In this document: positions 33,264-42,994 of the stretch, one piece after another
Numbering within the stretch: the first letter of the stretch is position 1
How the letters are laid out: each line of letters starts with the position of its first letter
DNA from: an uncultured Coriobacteriales bacterium
GTDB lineage: Bacteria > Actinomycetota > Coriobacteriia > Coriobacteriales > UMGS124
Reading direction: 5' to 3'
NCBI GenBank assembly: GCA_902464015.1
Contig: CABQHM010000012.1
Span: 1-64,000 of the forward strand
DNA length: 64,000 bases
Notes under the pieces: generated by a model
The model's input: only the letters and a program-made list of their open reading frames with translations
What the model was told of the DNA's origin: nothing
Databases searched by the model: none
Position numbers and translations under genes: made by a program

Positions 33264-36200
33264 GTGTCCTTGTTCGCAATGGAGGCGGAGTCGGAGTTGG
33301 GCTATGCAGGGCAGGATCGAACCTTCAGGGCGGCCCAGCGCTCGCTTGTGCCTCGGCCGCAGCTCTTGGATGAGATAGACGAGGGATTGAGCAGAGAGGG
33401 CATCGTCGTGCTGAGGGCCCCGTGGGGGTATAGCAAGACGACGCTGTTGCGCGAGTACGCGTCTCGTGCCCTGCAGACGCATGCCTGTACGGTGGTGAAC
33501 GTTGACTTTGCATCGCCTGAGGTGATGGCCTACATGGCGGGCAGCGACGGCGAACTGGAGAGGGCTCTTGTGCGAGGCGGGCATTGCGATGCCGACGAGG
33601 AACAGGATACGGTCGATCGCACCCATGCGCCCTCGCGGGCCGAGGATGCCGCATGCGTCAAGAGTCGCCACGGCCGCAAACCGGCATCCATACGGGTTCC
33701 TGCGCGCTATGTGCATCGCGCCTCGCGCACCGTCTGGCTGCATCTTCGCGGGTTTGCGGTTCCATGGGCGCGTGCTGTCAACGCGGGCCAGAAAGACGCA
33801 TGCGAGCGCGAGGAAACAAGGCCGCTGCTGCTGATCGACAACCTTCCGCGCCTCGAGCACGACCAAGTGACGGATTTTGCCCGCGCGTTGCATTTTTGGG
33901 CAAGTCGGGGAGCGCACGTCGTGATTGCCTGCGTGCCCAGCAGCGGACTCGACCCACGGGTCCTTCCCCATGCGCACTTTCTCGGCCCTGACATGCTCGG
34001 TGTGTCTGAGCAGGAAATGGGCATGTGGGCGCGCTGGCTGTCCATTGCCCGCGACGTGGATGTCAAGGAGCTGACGAACGGTGTCCCCGCGCTGGTGGGG
34101 GCATGCGCGCGCATCCGTACGAGCGACGCGCGTTGCGATGCGGGCTTCCTGCACACGTGCGAGCATGTCATGAGCCATGTCCTTGTCGAACCCCTTGCGC
34201 ACGGGGCAGACCTTGCGCGTCGGGCGATGATGGTGCTGGGCCACGGAAGGCTGTCGGATGTGGCGGCGGTCGGCGCTCTCTGTGAATCCCGCGAGCTTGA
34301 GGAGCTTGCGTTCAACTTCCCCTTGCTCGGCATTGATTCCATGCGGGGACTGTTCTGTTGCCCGCCCCTTGTTCTCGGAATGGGGTATTCGTGCGTGCGC
34401 ATGTGCGTTGAGGACGACGAGAAGCTTGGAGGCAGATGCGTCGAGCTGTTGCTTCGTCGTGGCGAAGTGCAGCGTGCGGGGCTGATACTCGGCTTTTTGC
34501 CGCCGCGGGAGCGGGCACGCCTGTTAGAGGCGCATCCGGCGGAGTTTGCCGACGTGCTTGTGCCCGAGATGATAAGCGAGAGTGTTGAGGCAAGCAGGAT
34601 GCGCGGGTTTCCCGTGGGTGCAGGGCATGAGCAGCTGCAGGCATTTGCGGACATATGCCGTGACAAGAGGCCTGGGGAGGAGCCTTGCGGATTTGCCGGC
34701 GACATTGCGGCCGTGCTGGGCTTTTGGCAGGGTTTTGCGGGGTTTGCGCCCAGGCGCGACGACGACAGCGCGGCGGGCCTTGTCAACGAATTGGGGCAGG
34801 CCGGCCTTGCTGCCGACATCGAACGCTACACATGCGCACTCGCGCGGCTTGAGGGTCTCTTGGCTGCTCGAAAGCAGGACGGCTTGGGCGAGGCCGCCCT
34901 ACGCTGCCATGCGGCCCTGTGCGGCATCCTTTGCGGGCAGGCGGGTCGGGCGCGCGCGTGGCTGGCCCCTTTCGCCGAACGCAAACGCGGGTTTCGATTC
35001 AATCCCAGCGTTCCGAGCGGTGTCGCCGATGCCCTGTTGGCGGCATGCGTGGCTCTGGCGGGCCATGCTGAGGAACTGGCAAGTTCGAAAACCCCGACGG
35101 TTCCGACGCTTGACTCTGTACGCGCTTCAAAACGCTACCTTGAGGATCGGCAGGTGGGCTTCGGCGTCTCGCTGTGCGCGTGCATAGAGGCGCTGTTGCT
35201 TGTGACGGGCGGGGACGAGGCGCGTGCAGAGGTGTTGATAGACGTCCAGATGCGTCGGTGGTCGCAGGCGGGGTGCTGCCTCGGACAGGCGATTGCGCGA
35301 CTTGGCAAAGCCCACTGCGCCCTCGTGCAGAATCACCCGTTTCAAGCTCGCGAACATGCTGCTCTTGCTTTGGGCATCGCCCAGAAACTGCGCTATCCCC
35401 GTCTGGAGCGCCTCTCGCGTCTGTATCTCGTCGTGGCGTTGATTCGGCGTGGGGACAAGTATGAGATAGGCGAACATGAGCTTGTGGTGCGCTCCCAGGC
35501 TGACGCGAGGCGCGGTCACGAGGGGGCGAGTCTTCTGCTCGCCCGTGCGTTGATCGACGCGTCGCAAAAGGATTTCACGGCCGCCCGCGAGGGGCTTGAG
35601 GCGCTTGCCGCCCTGGGGAATCCCACGCAACTGCGCTTGGCCGCACTTGTTGGGCGCGCACTGGGCTCTGACCGGGAGGCCTTCGTGGCGTGCATGCCGC
35701 GCGAGCTCCTGCGCGAATATGGGGCCGTGCGCGATGCCCGCCGTAGGCCCACGCGCTTGAGCGTTGACGACGATGCTTGCCTGTTTGCTGAATCTGCAGG
35801 CTTGATCAACCCTGACAGGGGCCTGTTTTTACAGGTGTTCGGCATGATGGGAGGCACGTTGAACGGCAGGCGTCTGCAACAGTGTGACTGGGGCCGCACG
35901 AAGGGGATGTTCATTGCATGCCTTCTGGCCCTAGGACCCGACGGCAGAATTCTGCGAGATGAGCTGGCGGATGTCCTGTATTCCTCCGAGACGCACCAAC
36001 AGCGCATGAGCGCCTTTAACACCACACTCAGCTGCCTGCGCACGGCCCTGGGCCAGACGGGAGGAGGCCCCGAATACATCATAGGCAGCATGGGCACCCT
36101 GGGGCTCAATTACTCGATTGTCGATACCGACGTTCGCCGGTTCGAGCAGGCAACGACGAGCCTTTTGGCGCAGCATGACGAGATGACGCTGCGCGAGCTC

Positions 36201-36605
36201 ATCGACGAGTGTAACTCTCTCGTGTGCTTGTTCGGTTTGGGCCCCGACGAGCGACTCGCCGAGTTGGGGGAACCTGTTGCCCGGCGTGTCGAGCAGCTGT
36301 GTGACCGATTTGCCGACTGCATGCTCGTGGCGGTGGATGCGTGCTACGTCCGCGGGGAGTTCGACATGGCGCTTGGCTTTGCCCGACACGCCGACCTTGC
36401 GGCACCCGGTCGCGGCGACGTCGAGGCGGCGTACAACCAAACGCTGCAAGCCCGGGCTCGCAAGGGTGCGCCCGAATCGTCGTCGCCTTGTTGCACCCGC
36501 GCCTCTGTTGCGTCCGGGTCGTCGGCGCCCGCGAGGAAAGCGTCCGTGCAGCCTGTCATCGCGTGCGCCTTGCAGGGGCCAACCGGTTCGGGCTGGCAGT
36601 CATAA
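33264..36605 (+). CDS. Large STAND-type transcriptional regulator with C-terminal BTAD-like domain
   Basis: A 1113-residue MalT/SARP-like regulator. Near residue 50 is a variant P-loop, VLRAPWGYSKTTLL, where the family has GYGKTT; a Walker B-like PLLLIDNL follows near 190. The middle (about 350-830) is helical and TPR-like. Around 850-970 is a winged-helix/BTAD-like region (LQVFGMMGGTLNGRRL ... GMFIACLLALGP ... RDELADVLYSS). The Ser/Cys/Ala-rich tail looks disordered. A GTG start at 33264 has AGGAAAAGG about 9 bases upstream. BTAD regions are usually N-terminal in SARPs; here it is C-terminal. Targets unknown; no obvious co-transcribed gene. Confidence 0.7.
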   Translation: MSLFAMEAESELGYAGQDRTFRAAQRSLVPRPQLLDEIDEGLSREGIVVLRAPWGYSKTTLLREYASRALQTHACTVVNVDFASPEVMAYMAGSDGELERALVRGGHCDADEEQDTVDRTHAPSRAEDAACVKSRHGRKPASIRVPARYVHRASRTVWLHLRGFAVPWARAVNAGQKDACEREETRPLLLIDNLPRLEHDQVTDFARALHFWASRGAHVVIACVPSSGLDPRVLPHAHFLGPDMLGVSEQEMGMWARWLSIARDVDVKELTNGVPALVGACARIRTSDARCDAGFLHTCEHVMSHVLVEPLAHGADLARRAMMVLGHGRLSDVAAVGALCESRELEELAFNFPLLGIDSMRGLFCCPPLVLGMGYSCVRMCVEDDEKLGGRCVELLLRRGEVQRAGLILGFLPPRERARLLEAHPAEFADVLVPEMISESVEASRMRGFPVGAGHEQLQAFADICRDKRPGEEPCGFAGDIAAVLGFWQGFAGFAPRRDDDSAAGLVNELGQAGLAADIERYTCALARLEGLLAARKQDGLGEAALRCHAALCGILCGQAGRARAWLAPFAERKRGFRFNPSVPSGVADALLAACVALAGHAEELASSKTPTVPTLDSVRASKRYLEDRQVGFGVSLCACIEALLLVTGGDEARAEVLIDVQMRRWSQAGCCLGQAIARLGKAHCALVQNHPFQAREHAALALGIAQKLRYPRLERLSRLYLVVALIRRGDKYEIGEHELVVRSQADARRGHEGASLLLARALIDASQKDFTAAREGLEALAALGNPTQLRLAALVGRALGSDREAFVACMPRELLREYGAVRDARRRPTRLSVDDDACLFAESAGLINPDRGLFLQVFGMMGGTLNGRRLQQCDWGRTKGMFIACLLALGPDGRILRDELADVLYSSETHQQRMSAFNTTLSCLRTALGQTGGGPEYIIGSMGTLGLNYSIVDTDVRRFEQATTSLLAQHDEMTLRELIDECNSLVCLFGLGPDERLAELGEPVARRVEQLCDRFADCMLVAVDACYVRGEFDMALGFARHADLAAPGRGDVEAAYNQTLQARARKGAPESSSPCCTRASVASGSSAPARKASVQPVIACALQGPTGSGWQS

Positions 36606-36721
36606 CGCATCGTTTGGACTCATGCGTGTTTGTTGCGAGGTTTATGCGTCTTTACCTGTGCTCTTCCTGGAACATGCCCGTGTGAAAGGGGATAAAGCGA
36701 GCTATGTGCTACATTGCATCT

Positions 36722-36749
36722 TTGCGAGGCTGCACATTGTTGGTAGTTT
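36722..36749 (+). promoter_or_regulatory. Probable promoter of secA
   Basis: TTGCGA at 36722-36727, 16-base spacer, TAGTTT at 36744-36749. A GC-rich hairpin (GGGCCGGCCCC ... GGGCCCGGCTC) lies in the resulting leader. Confidence 0.5.
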
Positions 36750-36825
36750 TGTCAGCTGTTGACCGACCAGACCGCAGGGCCGGCCCCTGGAAAGGGCCCG
36801 GCTCCAGACACGAATAAGGGATGTT

Positions 36826-39594
36826 ATGGCTGGTTTTCTTTCTAAGCTTCTCAACATGGGCGCCGACAAGGAGCTCAAGCGCTTTGAGAAGATTTGCGCT
36901 CACATCAACGAGATCGAGCCTAACTACGTCAAGATGAGCGACGCCGAGCTCGCCGCGTGCACGCCCGCCTTCCGCGAGCGACTCGAGCACGGCGAGACGC
37001 TCGACGACCTGCTGCCCGATGCGTTCGCCGCCATGCGCGAGGCCTCCAAGCGCGTCCTGGGCATGCGCCACTTCGACGTGCAGATCATCGGCGGTATCGC
37101 CCTGCACAACGGCATGATCGCCGAGATGAAGACCGGCGAAGGCAAGACGCTTGTCGCCAACCTCGCCGGCTACCTCAACGCACTTGCCGGCAAGGGCGTG
37201 CACGTTGTCACGGTCAACGACTACCTGGCCCGCCGCGACGGCGAGCAGATGGGCCGCGTCTACAGCTTCCTCGGCATGAACGTGGGCCTGTTGCAGAACA
37301 GCATGCGTCCGGCCGCGAAGCGCGAGGCCTACAAGGCCGACGTCACCTACGGCACGAACACCGAGTTCGGCTTCGACTACCTGCGCGACAATATGGTCTC
37401 CCGTGCCGAGGACCGCGTGCAGCGCCCGCACTTCTTCGCCATCGTCGACGAGGTCGACTCCATCCTCATCGACGAGGCGCGTACCCCGCTTATCATCTCC
37501 GGTGCCGGCACCCGTTCCACCGAGACCTACGCCAAGTTCGCCCGCGCCGTCAAGCACCTGCGTCCCGAGGTCGATTTCGAGCTGGATGAGGCCAAGCACA
37601 CCATTGCGGCCACCGAGCAGGGCCTGCGCAAGGTCGAGCAGCTCGTGGGCATCGACAACATCTACAGCGACATGTCGGGCCAGCTTGTGAACCACCTGCA
37701 GCAGGCGCTCAAGGCCCAGTTTATGTTCCACCGCGACAAGGACTACGTGGTGGACGGTGACGAGGTCAAGATCGTCGACGAGTTCACGGGTCGTATCATG
37801 GAAGGCCGCCGTTGGTCCGAGGGCCTGCACCAGGCCGTCGAGGCCAAAGAGGGCGTGCTTGTGCGTGAGGAGAACCAGACTCTGGCCACCATCACGCTGC
37901 AGAACTACTTCCGTCTCTACGAGAAGCTCTCGGGCATGACCGGTACCGCCCTTACCGAGGACGCCGAGTTCCGCCAGATTTACAAGCTGCCGGTGCAGCC
38001 CATCCCGCCGAACAGGCCCGTCATCCGCGACGACAGGGACGACCTGGTCTACCGCACCATCGACATTAAGTTCAACGCCGTGGTCGAGGACGTCATCGCC
38101 CGCCATGCCCAGGGCCAGCCGGTGCTCGTCGGCACTGTCTCGATCGAGAGCTCCGAGAAGCTCTCCGGTCTTCTGACCCGCCGCGGCATCAAGCATGAGG
38201 TCCTCAACGCCAAGCATCACGAGCGCGAGGCTGCCATCGTCGCCCAGGCCGGCCGTTTGGGTGCCGTCACCATCGCCACGAACATGGCCGGTCGTGGTAC
38301 CGACATCCTTTTGGGCGGCAACCCCGACTTCCTGTCGCTCGACATCCTGCGCGACCACGGCATCGACCCCACTTCCGAGGACACCACCGACGAGCAGCGC
38401 GCCGAGGCCCTGGCCCAGGCCAAGAAGATTTGCTCCGAGGAGAAGGAGAAGGTTCGTGCTGCCGGCGGCCTGTGCGTCATCGGCACCGAGCGCCATGAGT
38501 CGCGTCGTATCGACAACCAGCTGCGCGGCCGCTCCGGCCGTCAGGGCGACCCGGGCTGCACGCAGTTCTACCTCTCCCTCGAGGACGACCTCATGCGCAA
38601 GTTCGGCGGCGACAAGATGGCCAGCATCGGCGATCTCATGCAGCGCATGAACATGCCCGATGATATGCCCATCCAGGCCAAGCTCGTCTCTAAGTCGGTT
38701 GAGAGCGCGCAGCGCAAGGTCGAGGACATGAACTTCGCCGCCCGTAAGCACGTTCTCGAGTACGACGACGTCATGAACAAGCAGCGCCAGGTCATCTATG
38801 CCGAGCGCAACCTCATCCTCGATGGCAAGGACATCTCCGAGCATGTGGAGGAAGTGCTTGAGGACACGGTCTCCCGCCGCGCCGTCAGCTTCATCCCCGA
38901 CAACGTCGATCCCGCCGAGTGGGACGTCGACGGCCTTGTTTCCTGGCTCGAGCAGCTCACGGGCAAGGAGGAGGTCGACGCCGCAGCACTCATCGCCTCT
39001 GGCGAGGCCGACGAGTCGCGCGACGCGGTCGTGGCATGGGTCAAGGATGCCTACGAGAAGAAGGCCCAGGCGCTGGGTCCCGAGCTTACGCGCGTGCTCG
39101 AGCGTCAGGTCATGCTGCGCGTCATCGACACGCGTTGGATGAACTACCTGCAGGAGATGGATTACCTCAAGGCAGGCATCGGTCTTCGCGGCTATGGCCA
39201 GCGCGACCCGCTCGTCGAGTACAAGGAAGAGGCCTATGCGGCCTTTGGCCTGCTCGTCGACACCATGTACGAGGACTTCCTGCGCACGGTGCTGCGCATC
39301 GAGCTTGCCCAGGCCCCCGGCACCGCCCCGGCCGCACCCCAGGCACCCAGTATGCTTGCCGGTGCCCGCTTCTCTGGCCCGGCCGAGGTCGACGGTGACA
39401 ACCGTCCCCACGTGCGCCACGTCCCGGCTACCCGCCGCGGCGCACAGGTTCCCGCCGCGCCCCAGGCTGCCGAGGACAAGGCCAAGACCTATGTCGCCAA
39501 GGACGAGGACCCCTACGCCGGCGTGGGTCGCAATGACAAGTGCCCCTGCGGCAGCGGCAAGAAGTTCAAGGACTGCCACGGAAAGAACGCGTAA
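36826..39594 (+). CDS. secA: Protein translocase ATPase SecA
   Basis: Motor ATPase of the Sec export pathway, acting at the SecYEG channel. The 922-residue protein has Walker A MKTGEGKTLVA near residue 104, VNDYLARRD near 130, the DEVDSILIDEARTPLI Walker B region near 207, TNMAGRGTDILLGGNP near 485, GRSGRQGDPG near 567, a helical scaffold, and a C-terminal zinc/SecB-type motif CPCGSGKKFKDCHG. A Pro/Ala-rich linker precedes the zinc motif. It is the only SecA in the window and is followed 2 bases later by prfB. Confidence 0.97.
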   Translation: MAGFLSKLLNMGADKELKRFEKICAHINEIEPNYVKMSDAELAACTPAFRERLEHGETLDDLLPDAFAAMREASKRVLGMRHFDVQIIGGIALHNGMIAEMKTGEGKTLVANLAGYLNALAGKGVHVVTVNDYLARRDGEQMGRVYSFLGMNVGLLQNSMRPAAKREAYKADVTYGTNTEFGFDYLRDNMVSRAEDRVQRPHFFAIVDEVDSILIDEARTPLIISGAGTRSTETYAKFARAVKHLRPEVDFELDEAKHTIAATEQGLRKVEQLVGIDNIYSDMSGQLVNHLQQALKAQFMFHRDKDYVVDGDEVKIVDEFTGRIMEGRRWSEGLHQAVEAKEGVLVREENQTLATITLQNYFRLYEKLSGMTGTALTEDAEFRQIYKLPVQPIPPNRPVIRDDRDDLVYRTIDIKFNAVVEDVIARHAQGQPVLVGTVSIESSEKLSGLLTRRGIKHEVLNAKHHEREAAIVAQAGRLGAVTIATNMAGRGTDILLGGNPDFLSLDILRDHGIDPTSEDTTDEQRAEALAQAKKICSEEKEKVRAAGGLCVIGTERHESRRIDNQLRGRSGRQGDPGCTQFYLSLEDDLMRKFGGDKMASIGDLMQRMNMPDDMPIQAKLVSKSVESAQRKVEDMNFAARKHVLEYDDVMNKQRQVIYAERNLILDGKDISEHVEEVLEDTVSRRAVSFIPDNVDPAEWDVDGLVSWLEQLTGKEEVDAAALIASGEADESRDAVVAWVKDAYEKKAQALGPELTRVLERQVMLRVIDTRWMNYLQEMDYLKAGIGLRGYGQRDPLVEYKEEAYAAFGLLVDTMYEDFLRTVLRIELAQAPGTAPAAPQAPSMLAGARFSGPAEVDGDNRPHVRHVPATRRGAQVPAAPQAAEDKAKTYVAKDEDPYAGVGRNDKCPCGSGKKFKDCHGKNA

Positions 39595-39596
39595 CG

Positions 39597-40712
39597 ATGG
39601 TTGAGTCTCACGCACCCCAACTCGAGGTTCTGGCAGGTCGATTGGACGAGGTAAAGCGCTACCTCGCCATCGACCTGAAGCGTCGCACGCGCGACGAACT
39701 CCAGGAGTCAAGCGCCGCACCCGATTTCTGGGACGACCCCCAGGCTGCCCAGCAGACGATGGGCGAGATTTCCCGCCTTGGCGAAGACATCAAGGACTAC
39801 GATGCCGCGGTCGAGCTGCTCGAGGAGGCACAGAGCGCCGACGAGCTCGCCTGCGAGGCCGACGATGAGGAGACCAGCGAGTATGCCGCCGAGTGCGTGG
39901 CCCGCTTGGAGGAGATGCTCGACGCCCTCGAGCTTTCCAGCTGGTTTACGGGCAAGTTCGATCACGGCGACGCAATCGTCACTATCAAGCCCGGTCAGGG
40001 TGGCCTTGAGGCCCAGGACTGGTGCGAGATGCTCTTCAAGATGTACCTGCGCTATTGCGATCGTAGGAACTGGAAGGTCGAGGTCAACGATGCGCCGGCC
40101 GGCGAGGCCATCGGCCTTGACCGTGCGACGTTCACCGTGCACGGCAAGGACGTCTTCGGTATGCTCTCGGCCGAGGCCGGCGTGCATCGTCTCGTGCGTA
40201 TCTCTCCCACCGACATCAAGGGTCGCCGCCAGACGACCTTTGCCGGCGTGGAGGTGCTGCCCGTGCTTCCCGATGACATCGAGGTCAGCCTCGACATGAA
40301 CGACGTGCGCGTCGACGTCTACCATGCGAGCGGTCCGGGAGGTCAGGGCGTCAACACGACCGACTCGGCGGTGCGCATGACCCATATGCCCACCGGCATC
40401 GTCGTGACCTGCCAAAACGAGCGCAGCCAGCTTCAGAACAAGGCTATTTGTATCCAGATCCTGCGCTCCAAGCTCTACGAGCTGGAATGTGAGAAGCGTG
40501 ATGCTGAAATCTCCGAGCTGCGCGGTCCCAAGACGGCTATCGGCTTTGGAAACCAGATTCGCAGCTACGTGCTCTACCCCTATCAGATGGTGAAGGACCT
40601 GCGCTCGGGCTACGAGACAGGCAACGTCGAAGACGTTCTTTCCGATGGCGACCTCGATCCCTTCATCGTCGCGTACCATCGCTGGCGCGTCATGGGCCAG
40701 CAGGAAGTGTAG
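39597..40712 (+). CDS. prfB: Peptide chain release factor 2
   Basis: Class I release factor of 371 residues with the catalytic GGQ at residues 248-250 (SGPGGQGVNTTDSAVR) and RF2-like N-terminal helices (APDFWDDPQAAQ). The codon-recognition tripeptide, SPF in typical RF2, reads SPT here (residues 203-205, RISPTDIKGRRQTTF). No in-frame TGA or slippery CTT TGA is present near codon 25, so there is no programmed frameshift. The ATG lies 2 bases after the secA stop, the secA-prfB order seen in other bacteria. A strong terminator follows. Confidence 0.94.
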   Translation: MVESHAPQLEVLAGRLDEVKRYLAIDLKRRTRDELQESSAAPDFWDDPQAAQQTMGEISRLGEDIKDYDAAVELLEEAQSADELACEADDEETSEYAAECVARLEEMLDALELSSWFTGKFDHGDAIVTIKPGQGGLEAQDWCEMLFKMYLRYCDRRNWKVEVNDAPAGEAIGLDRATFTVHGKDVFGMLSAEAGVHRLVRISPTDIKGRRQTTFAGVEVLPVLPDDIEVSLDMNDVRVDVYHASGPGGQGVNTTDSAVRMTHMPTGIVVTCQNERSQLQNKAICIQILRSKLYELECEKRDAEISELRGPKTAIGFGNQIRSYVLYPYQMVKDLRSGYETGNVEDVLSDGDLDPFIVAYHRWRVMGQQEV

Positions 40713-40722
40713 GAGCGACTTC

Positions 40723-40774
40723 GAAGCCGCCGCGACCGTGCCTCGTGCACGACCTGTCGCGACGGCTTCTTTTT
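40723..40774 (+). terminator. Terminator of secA-prfB
   Basis: GAAGCCG..CGCGAC pairs with GTCGCG.CGGCTTC, followed by TTTTT. Confidence 0.85.
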
Positions 40775-40850
40775 GTGCAACGTGTTTTAACGGCGTGGTA
40801 CCATGCATGCCGAATTTTGTAGCGGTCGACCAAGGAGGATCGTCTAACCA

Positions 40851-41720
40851 ATGAGCGGGAGCAACACCACGTTCGACGTCGCACGCGTGCGCGCGGCGGC
40901 AACCCAGATGCGTCGCGACATCGTGAGCATGCTGCATGAGGCTGGCTCGGGACACCCCGGAGGATCCCTGTCGGCCACCGACTTCGTGGCGACCCTGTAC
41001 TTTGGCGGTACGCTGCGCCATGACCCGGCGAACCCCGCCGATCCTGAGCGTGACCGTTTCGTGCTGTCCAAGGGTCATGCCGCTCCTGCGCTGTACGCGG
41101 TTCTTGCCCAGGACGGCTACTTCCCCCGCGAGTGGCTCCCGACTCTGCGCAAGCTCGGTAGCCATCTCCAGGGCCATCCCGACATGAACAAGTGCCCCGG
41201 CGTCGAGGTTTCCACCGGCTCGCTGGGCCAGGGTCTGTCCATCGGCGCCGGCATGGCCATGGGCCTTGCCGCCGACGCTGCCAAGGCTGGCACCGACCCC
41301 AGGCGCGTCTTCGTGCTCATGGGTGACGGCGAGCTGCAGGAGGGCCAGGTGTGGGAGGCTGCCATGTTCGCCGCCCACCGCAAGCTCACCAATCTCGTCG
41401 CCATCGTCGACAACAACAACCTGCAGATCGACGGCCATCTGTGCGATGTCGTCGAGCTAGGCGACATCGCCTCGAAGTTCGCGTCGTTTGGCTGGCGTGT
41501 CGTCGAGGTCAGCGACGGCAACGACGTGGAGGAGTGCCAGTCTGCGCTCGAGTTCGCCTGTGCCAACGAGAGCGACCAGCCTGTCGCCATCATCCTGCAC
41601 ACGGTGAAGGGCAAGGGCGTCTCCTTCATGGAGGACCAGGCCGGCTGGCACGGCAAGGCCCCCAATGAGGCCGAACTGGTCCTGGCTCTTGCCGAGATCG
41701 ACGCTGCCGCCCAGGCTTAA
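40851..41720 (+). CDS. Transketolase, N-terminal (TPP-binding) subunit
   Basis: First half of a split transketolase, which shuttles two-carbon units in the pentose phosphate pathway. The 289-residue protein has HEAGSGHPGGSLS near residue 28, the VLSKGHAAPALYA segment near 70, and the thiamine diphosphate motif GDGELQEGQVWEA ... VDNNN near 160-187. AAGGAGG precedes the ATG at about 10 bases. The partner subunit follows after 23 bases. Split transketolases are common in Firmicutes, archaea and some Actinobacteria. Confidence 0.93.
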   Translation: MSGSNTTFDVARVRAAATQMRRDIVSMLHEAGSGHPGGSLSATDFVATLYFGGTLRHDPANPADPERDRFVLSKGHAAPALYAVLAQDGYFPREWLPTLRKLGSHLQGHPDMNKCPGVEVSTGSLGQGLSIGAGMAMGLAADAAKAGTDPRRVFVLMGDGELQEGQVWEAAMFAAHRKLTNLVAIVDNNNLQIDGHLCDVVELGDIASKFASFGWRVVEVSDGNDVEECQSALEFACANESDQPVAIILHTVKGKGVSFMEDQAGWHGKAPNEAELVLALAEIDAAAQA

Positions 41721-41743
41721 TCACTAGCGAGGAGCATCCAAGT

Positions 41744-42685
41744 ATGACGAACGCACTTCCCGCCCGCGCTACGCGCGAGGCTTTTGGCGAGACCCTCGTC
41801 GAGCTCGCCCAGGCCGGCCTTGACGTGGTCGCCGTTGACGCCGACCTCGCCGGTTCCACCACCACCAAGAAGCTTGGTGCCTACGACCCGGCCCGTCTCG
41901 TCGATGTCGGCATTGCCGAGTCCGATATGATCGGCGTCGCCGCGGGCCTTTCGCTCACCGGCCGCATCCCCTTCACGGGCTCCTTCGCCGTCTTCGGCAC
42001 CGGCCGCTGCTACGACCAGATTCGCAACACCGTGTGCTACGGCAAGCTCAACGTCAAGGTGTGCCCCACCCACGCCGGCCTTTCCGTGGGTCCCGACGGC
42101 GGCAGCCACCAGATGCTCGAGGACATCGCGCTCATGAACGCCCTGCCCAACATGCGCGTCCTGGTGCCCGCCGACTACGAGAGCGCCCGCGCCGCCATCC
42201 GTCTGTCTGCAGCAATCGAGGGCCCTGTGTACGTGCGCATGGGTCGCGCCAAGGTCCCACAGGTCTACGAGCCTGGCTTTGAGATGGTCCTGGGCGGCTC
42301 CCGCGTGCTTCGCGAGGGCACCGACGTCACGCTTATTGCATGCGGCATCGAGGTCGACCAGGCGCTCAAGGCTGCCGAGAAGCTTGCCGAGCAGGGCGTG
42401 TCTGCCGAGGTCATCGACGCCTACAGCGTCAAGCCCCTCGACGAGAAGACCGTTCTGGCAAGCGCCGCCAAGACGGGCCGCGTCGTGACCTGCGAGGAGC
42501 ACAGCGTCAACGGCGGCCTGGGTTCCATCGTGGCAAGTGTGCTTGCCCGCAACAACCCCTGCCCCATGCGCATGATTGGCACGCAGGACGTCTTCGGCAC
42601 CTCCGGCGAGCTGGCCGAGCTTTTGGTGAAGTACGGCTGTGACGACAACGCCATCGTGGCCGCCGCCAAGGAGCTGCTGGCCTAA
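41744..42685 (+). CDS. Transketolase, C-terminal subunit
   Basis: Second half of the split transketolase, 313 residues, with the pyrimidine-binding domain (VDVGIAESDMIGVAAGLSLTG near residue 48, GTGRCYDQIRNTVCYG, THAGLSVGPDGGSHQMLED near 110) and the C-terminal transketolase domain (CGIEVDQALKAAEKLAEQG near 205, VVTCEEHSVNGGLGS near 250). The glutamate of GIAESD activates TPP. AGGAG precedes the ATG. A terminator follows. Confidence 0.93.
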   Translation: MTNALPARATREAFGETLVELAQAGLDVVAVDADLAGSTTTKKLGAYDPARLVDVGIAESDMIGVAAGLSLTGRIPFTGSFAVFGTGRCYDQIRNTVCYGKLNVKVCPTHAGLSVGPDGGSHQMLEDIALMNALPNMRVLVPADYESARAAIRLSAAIEGPVYVRMGRAKVPQVYEPGFEMVLGGSRVLREGTDVTLIACGIEVDQALKAAEKLAEQGVSAEVIDAYSVKPLDEKTVLASAAKTGRVVTCEEHSVNGGLGSIVASVLARNNPCPMRMIGTQDVFGTSGELAELLVKYGCDDNAIVAAAKELLA

Positions 42686-42994
42686 GGTCGCCCCTTCTTG
42701 TACAGCCTCTGTGCTCAATCTTGGCCCCATGCAAATGCGTGGGGCCATTTTTATGCACGCCAAAGTCGTGCTTTGTGTGCCCCTGTCCCGATGTAGCTGC
42801 GAATCTGCTGAAACAAGCTTCAGTGTCCTGGGCTTTTACTGCGTATAAACCGTGCGCGTAGGTGTGCGCTATCCCTTCTCCATACCAGTTTTGTCATGGT
42901 TTGATAAAATTCCAGGCACGTGCGCCTTGATGCGCGCAAGCAGACATGCGTTCTTTTGACACATCCGGTCTGCCCAAGTGATTGGAGTCAACAA
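42686..42994 (+). other. Intergenic region between transketolase and ftsE
   Basis: 309 bases. The first part holds the transketolase terminator. The remainder is AT-richer, with TTGATAAAAT near 42901, and must contain the ftsE promoter, but I could not pair a convincing -35. No gene is visible. Confidence 0.5.
42722..42752 (+). terminator. Terminator of transketolase operon
   Basis: TGGCCCC.TGC pairs with TGCGTGGGGCCA around AAA, followed by five T residues. Confidence 0.85.

Noticed and set aside
39597..39700. Programmed +1 frameshift in prfB
   Set aside because: The reading frame is continuous from the ATG; no in-frame TGA or CTTTGA slippery site near codon 25.
36709..39720. A 1003-codon open frame on the minus strand opposite secA
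   Set aside because: It is an antisense shadow of a GC-rich, codon-biased gene. The translation is low-complexity His/Val/Ala/Gly/Leu with no domain, while the plus strand encodes an unmistakable SecA.
39708..41438. Long minus-strand frame opposite prfB and transketolase
   Set aside because: Spans two clearly coding genes in the other direction, has shadow-type composition and no ribosome binding site or family motif.
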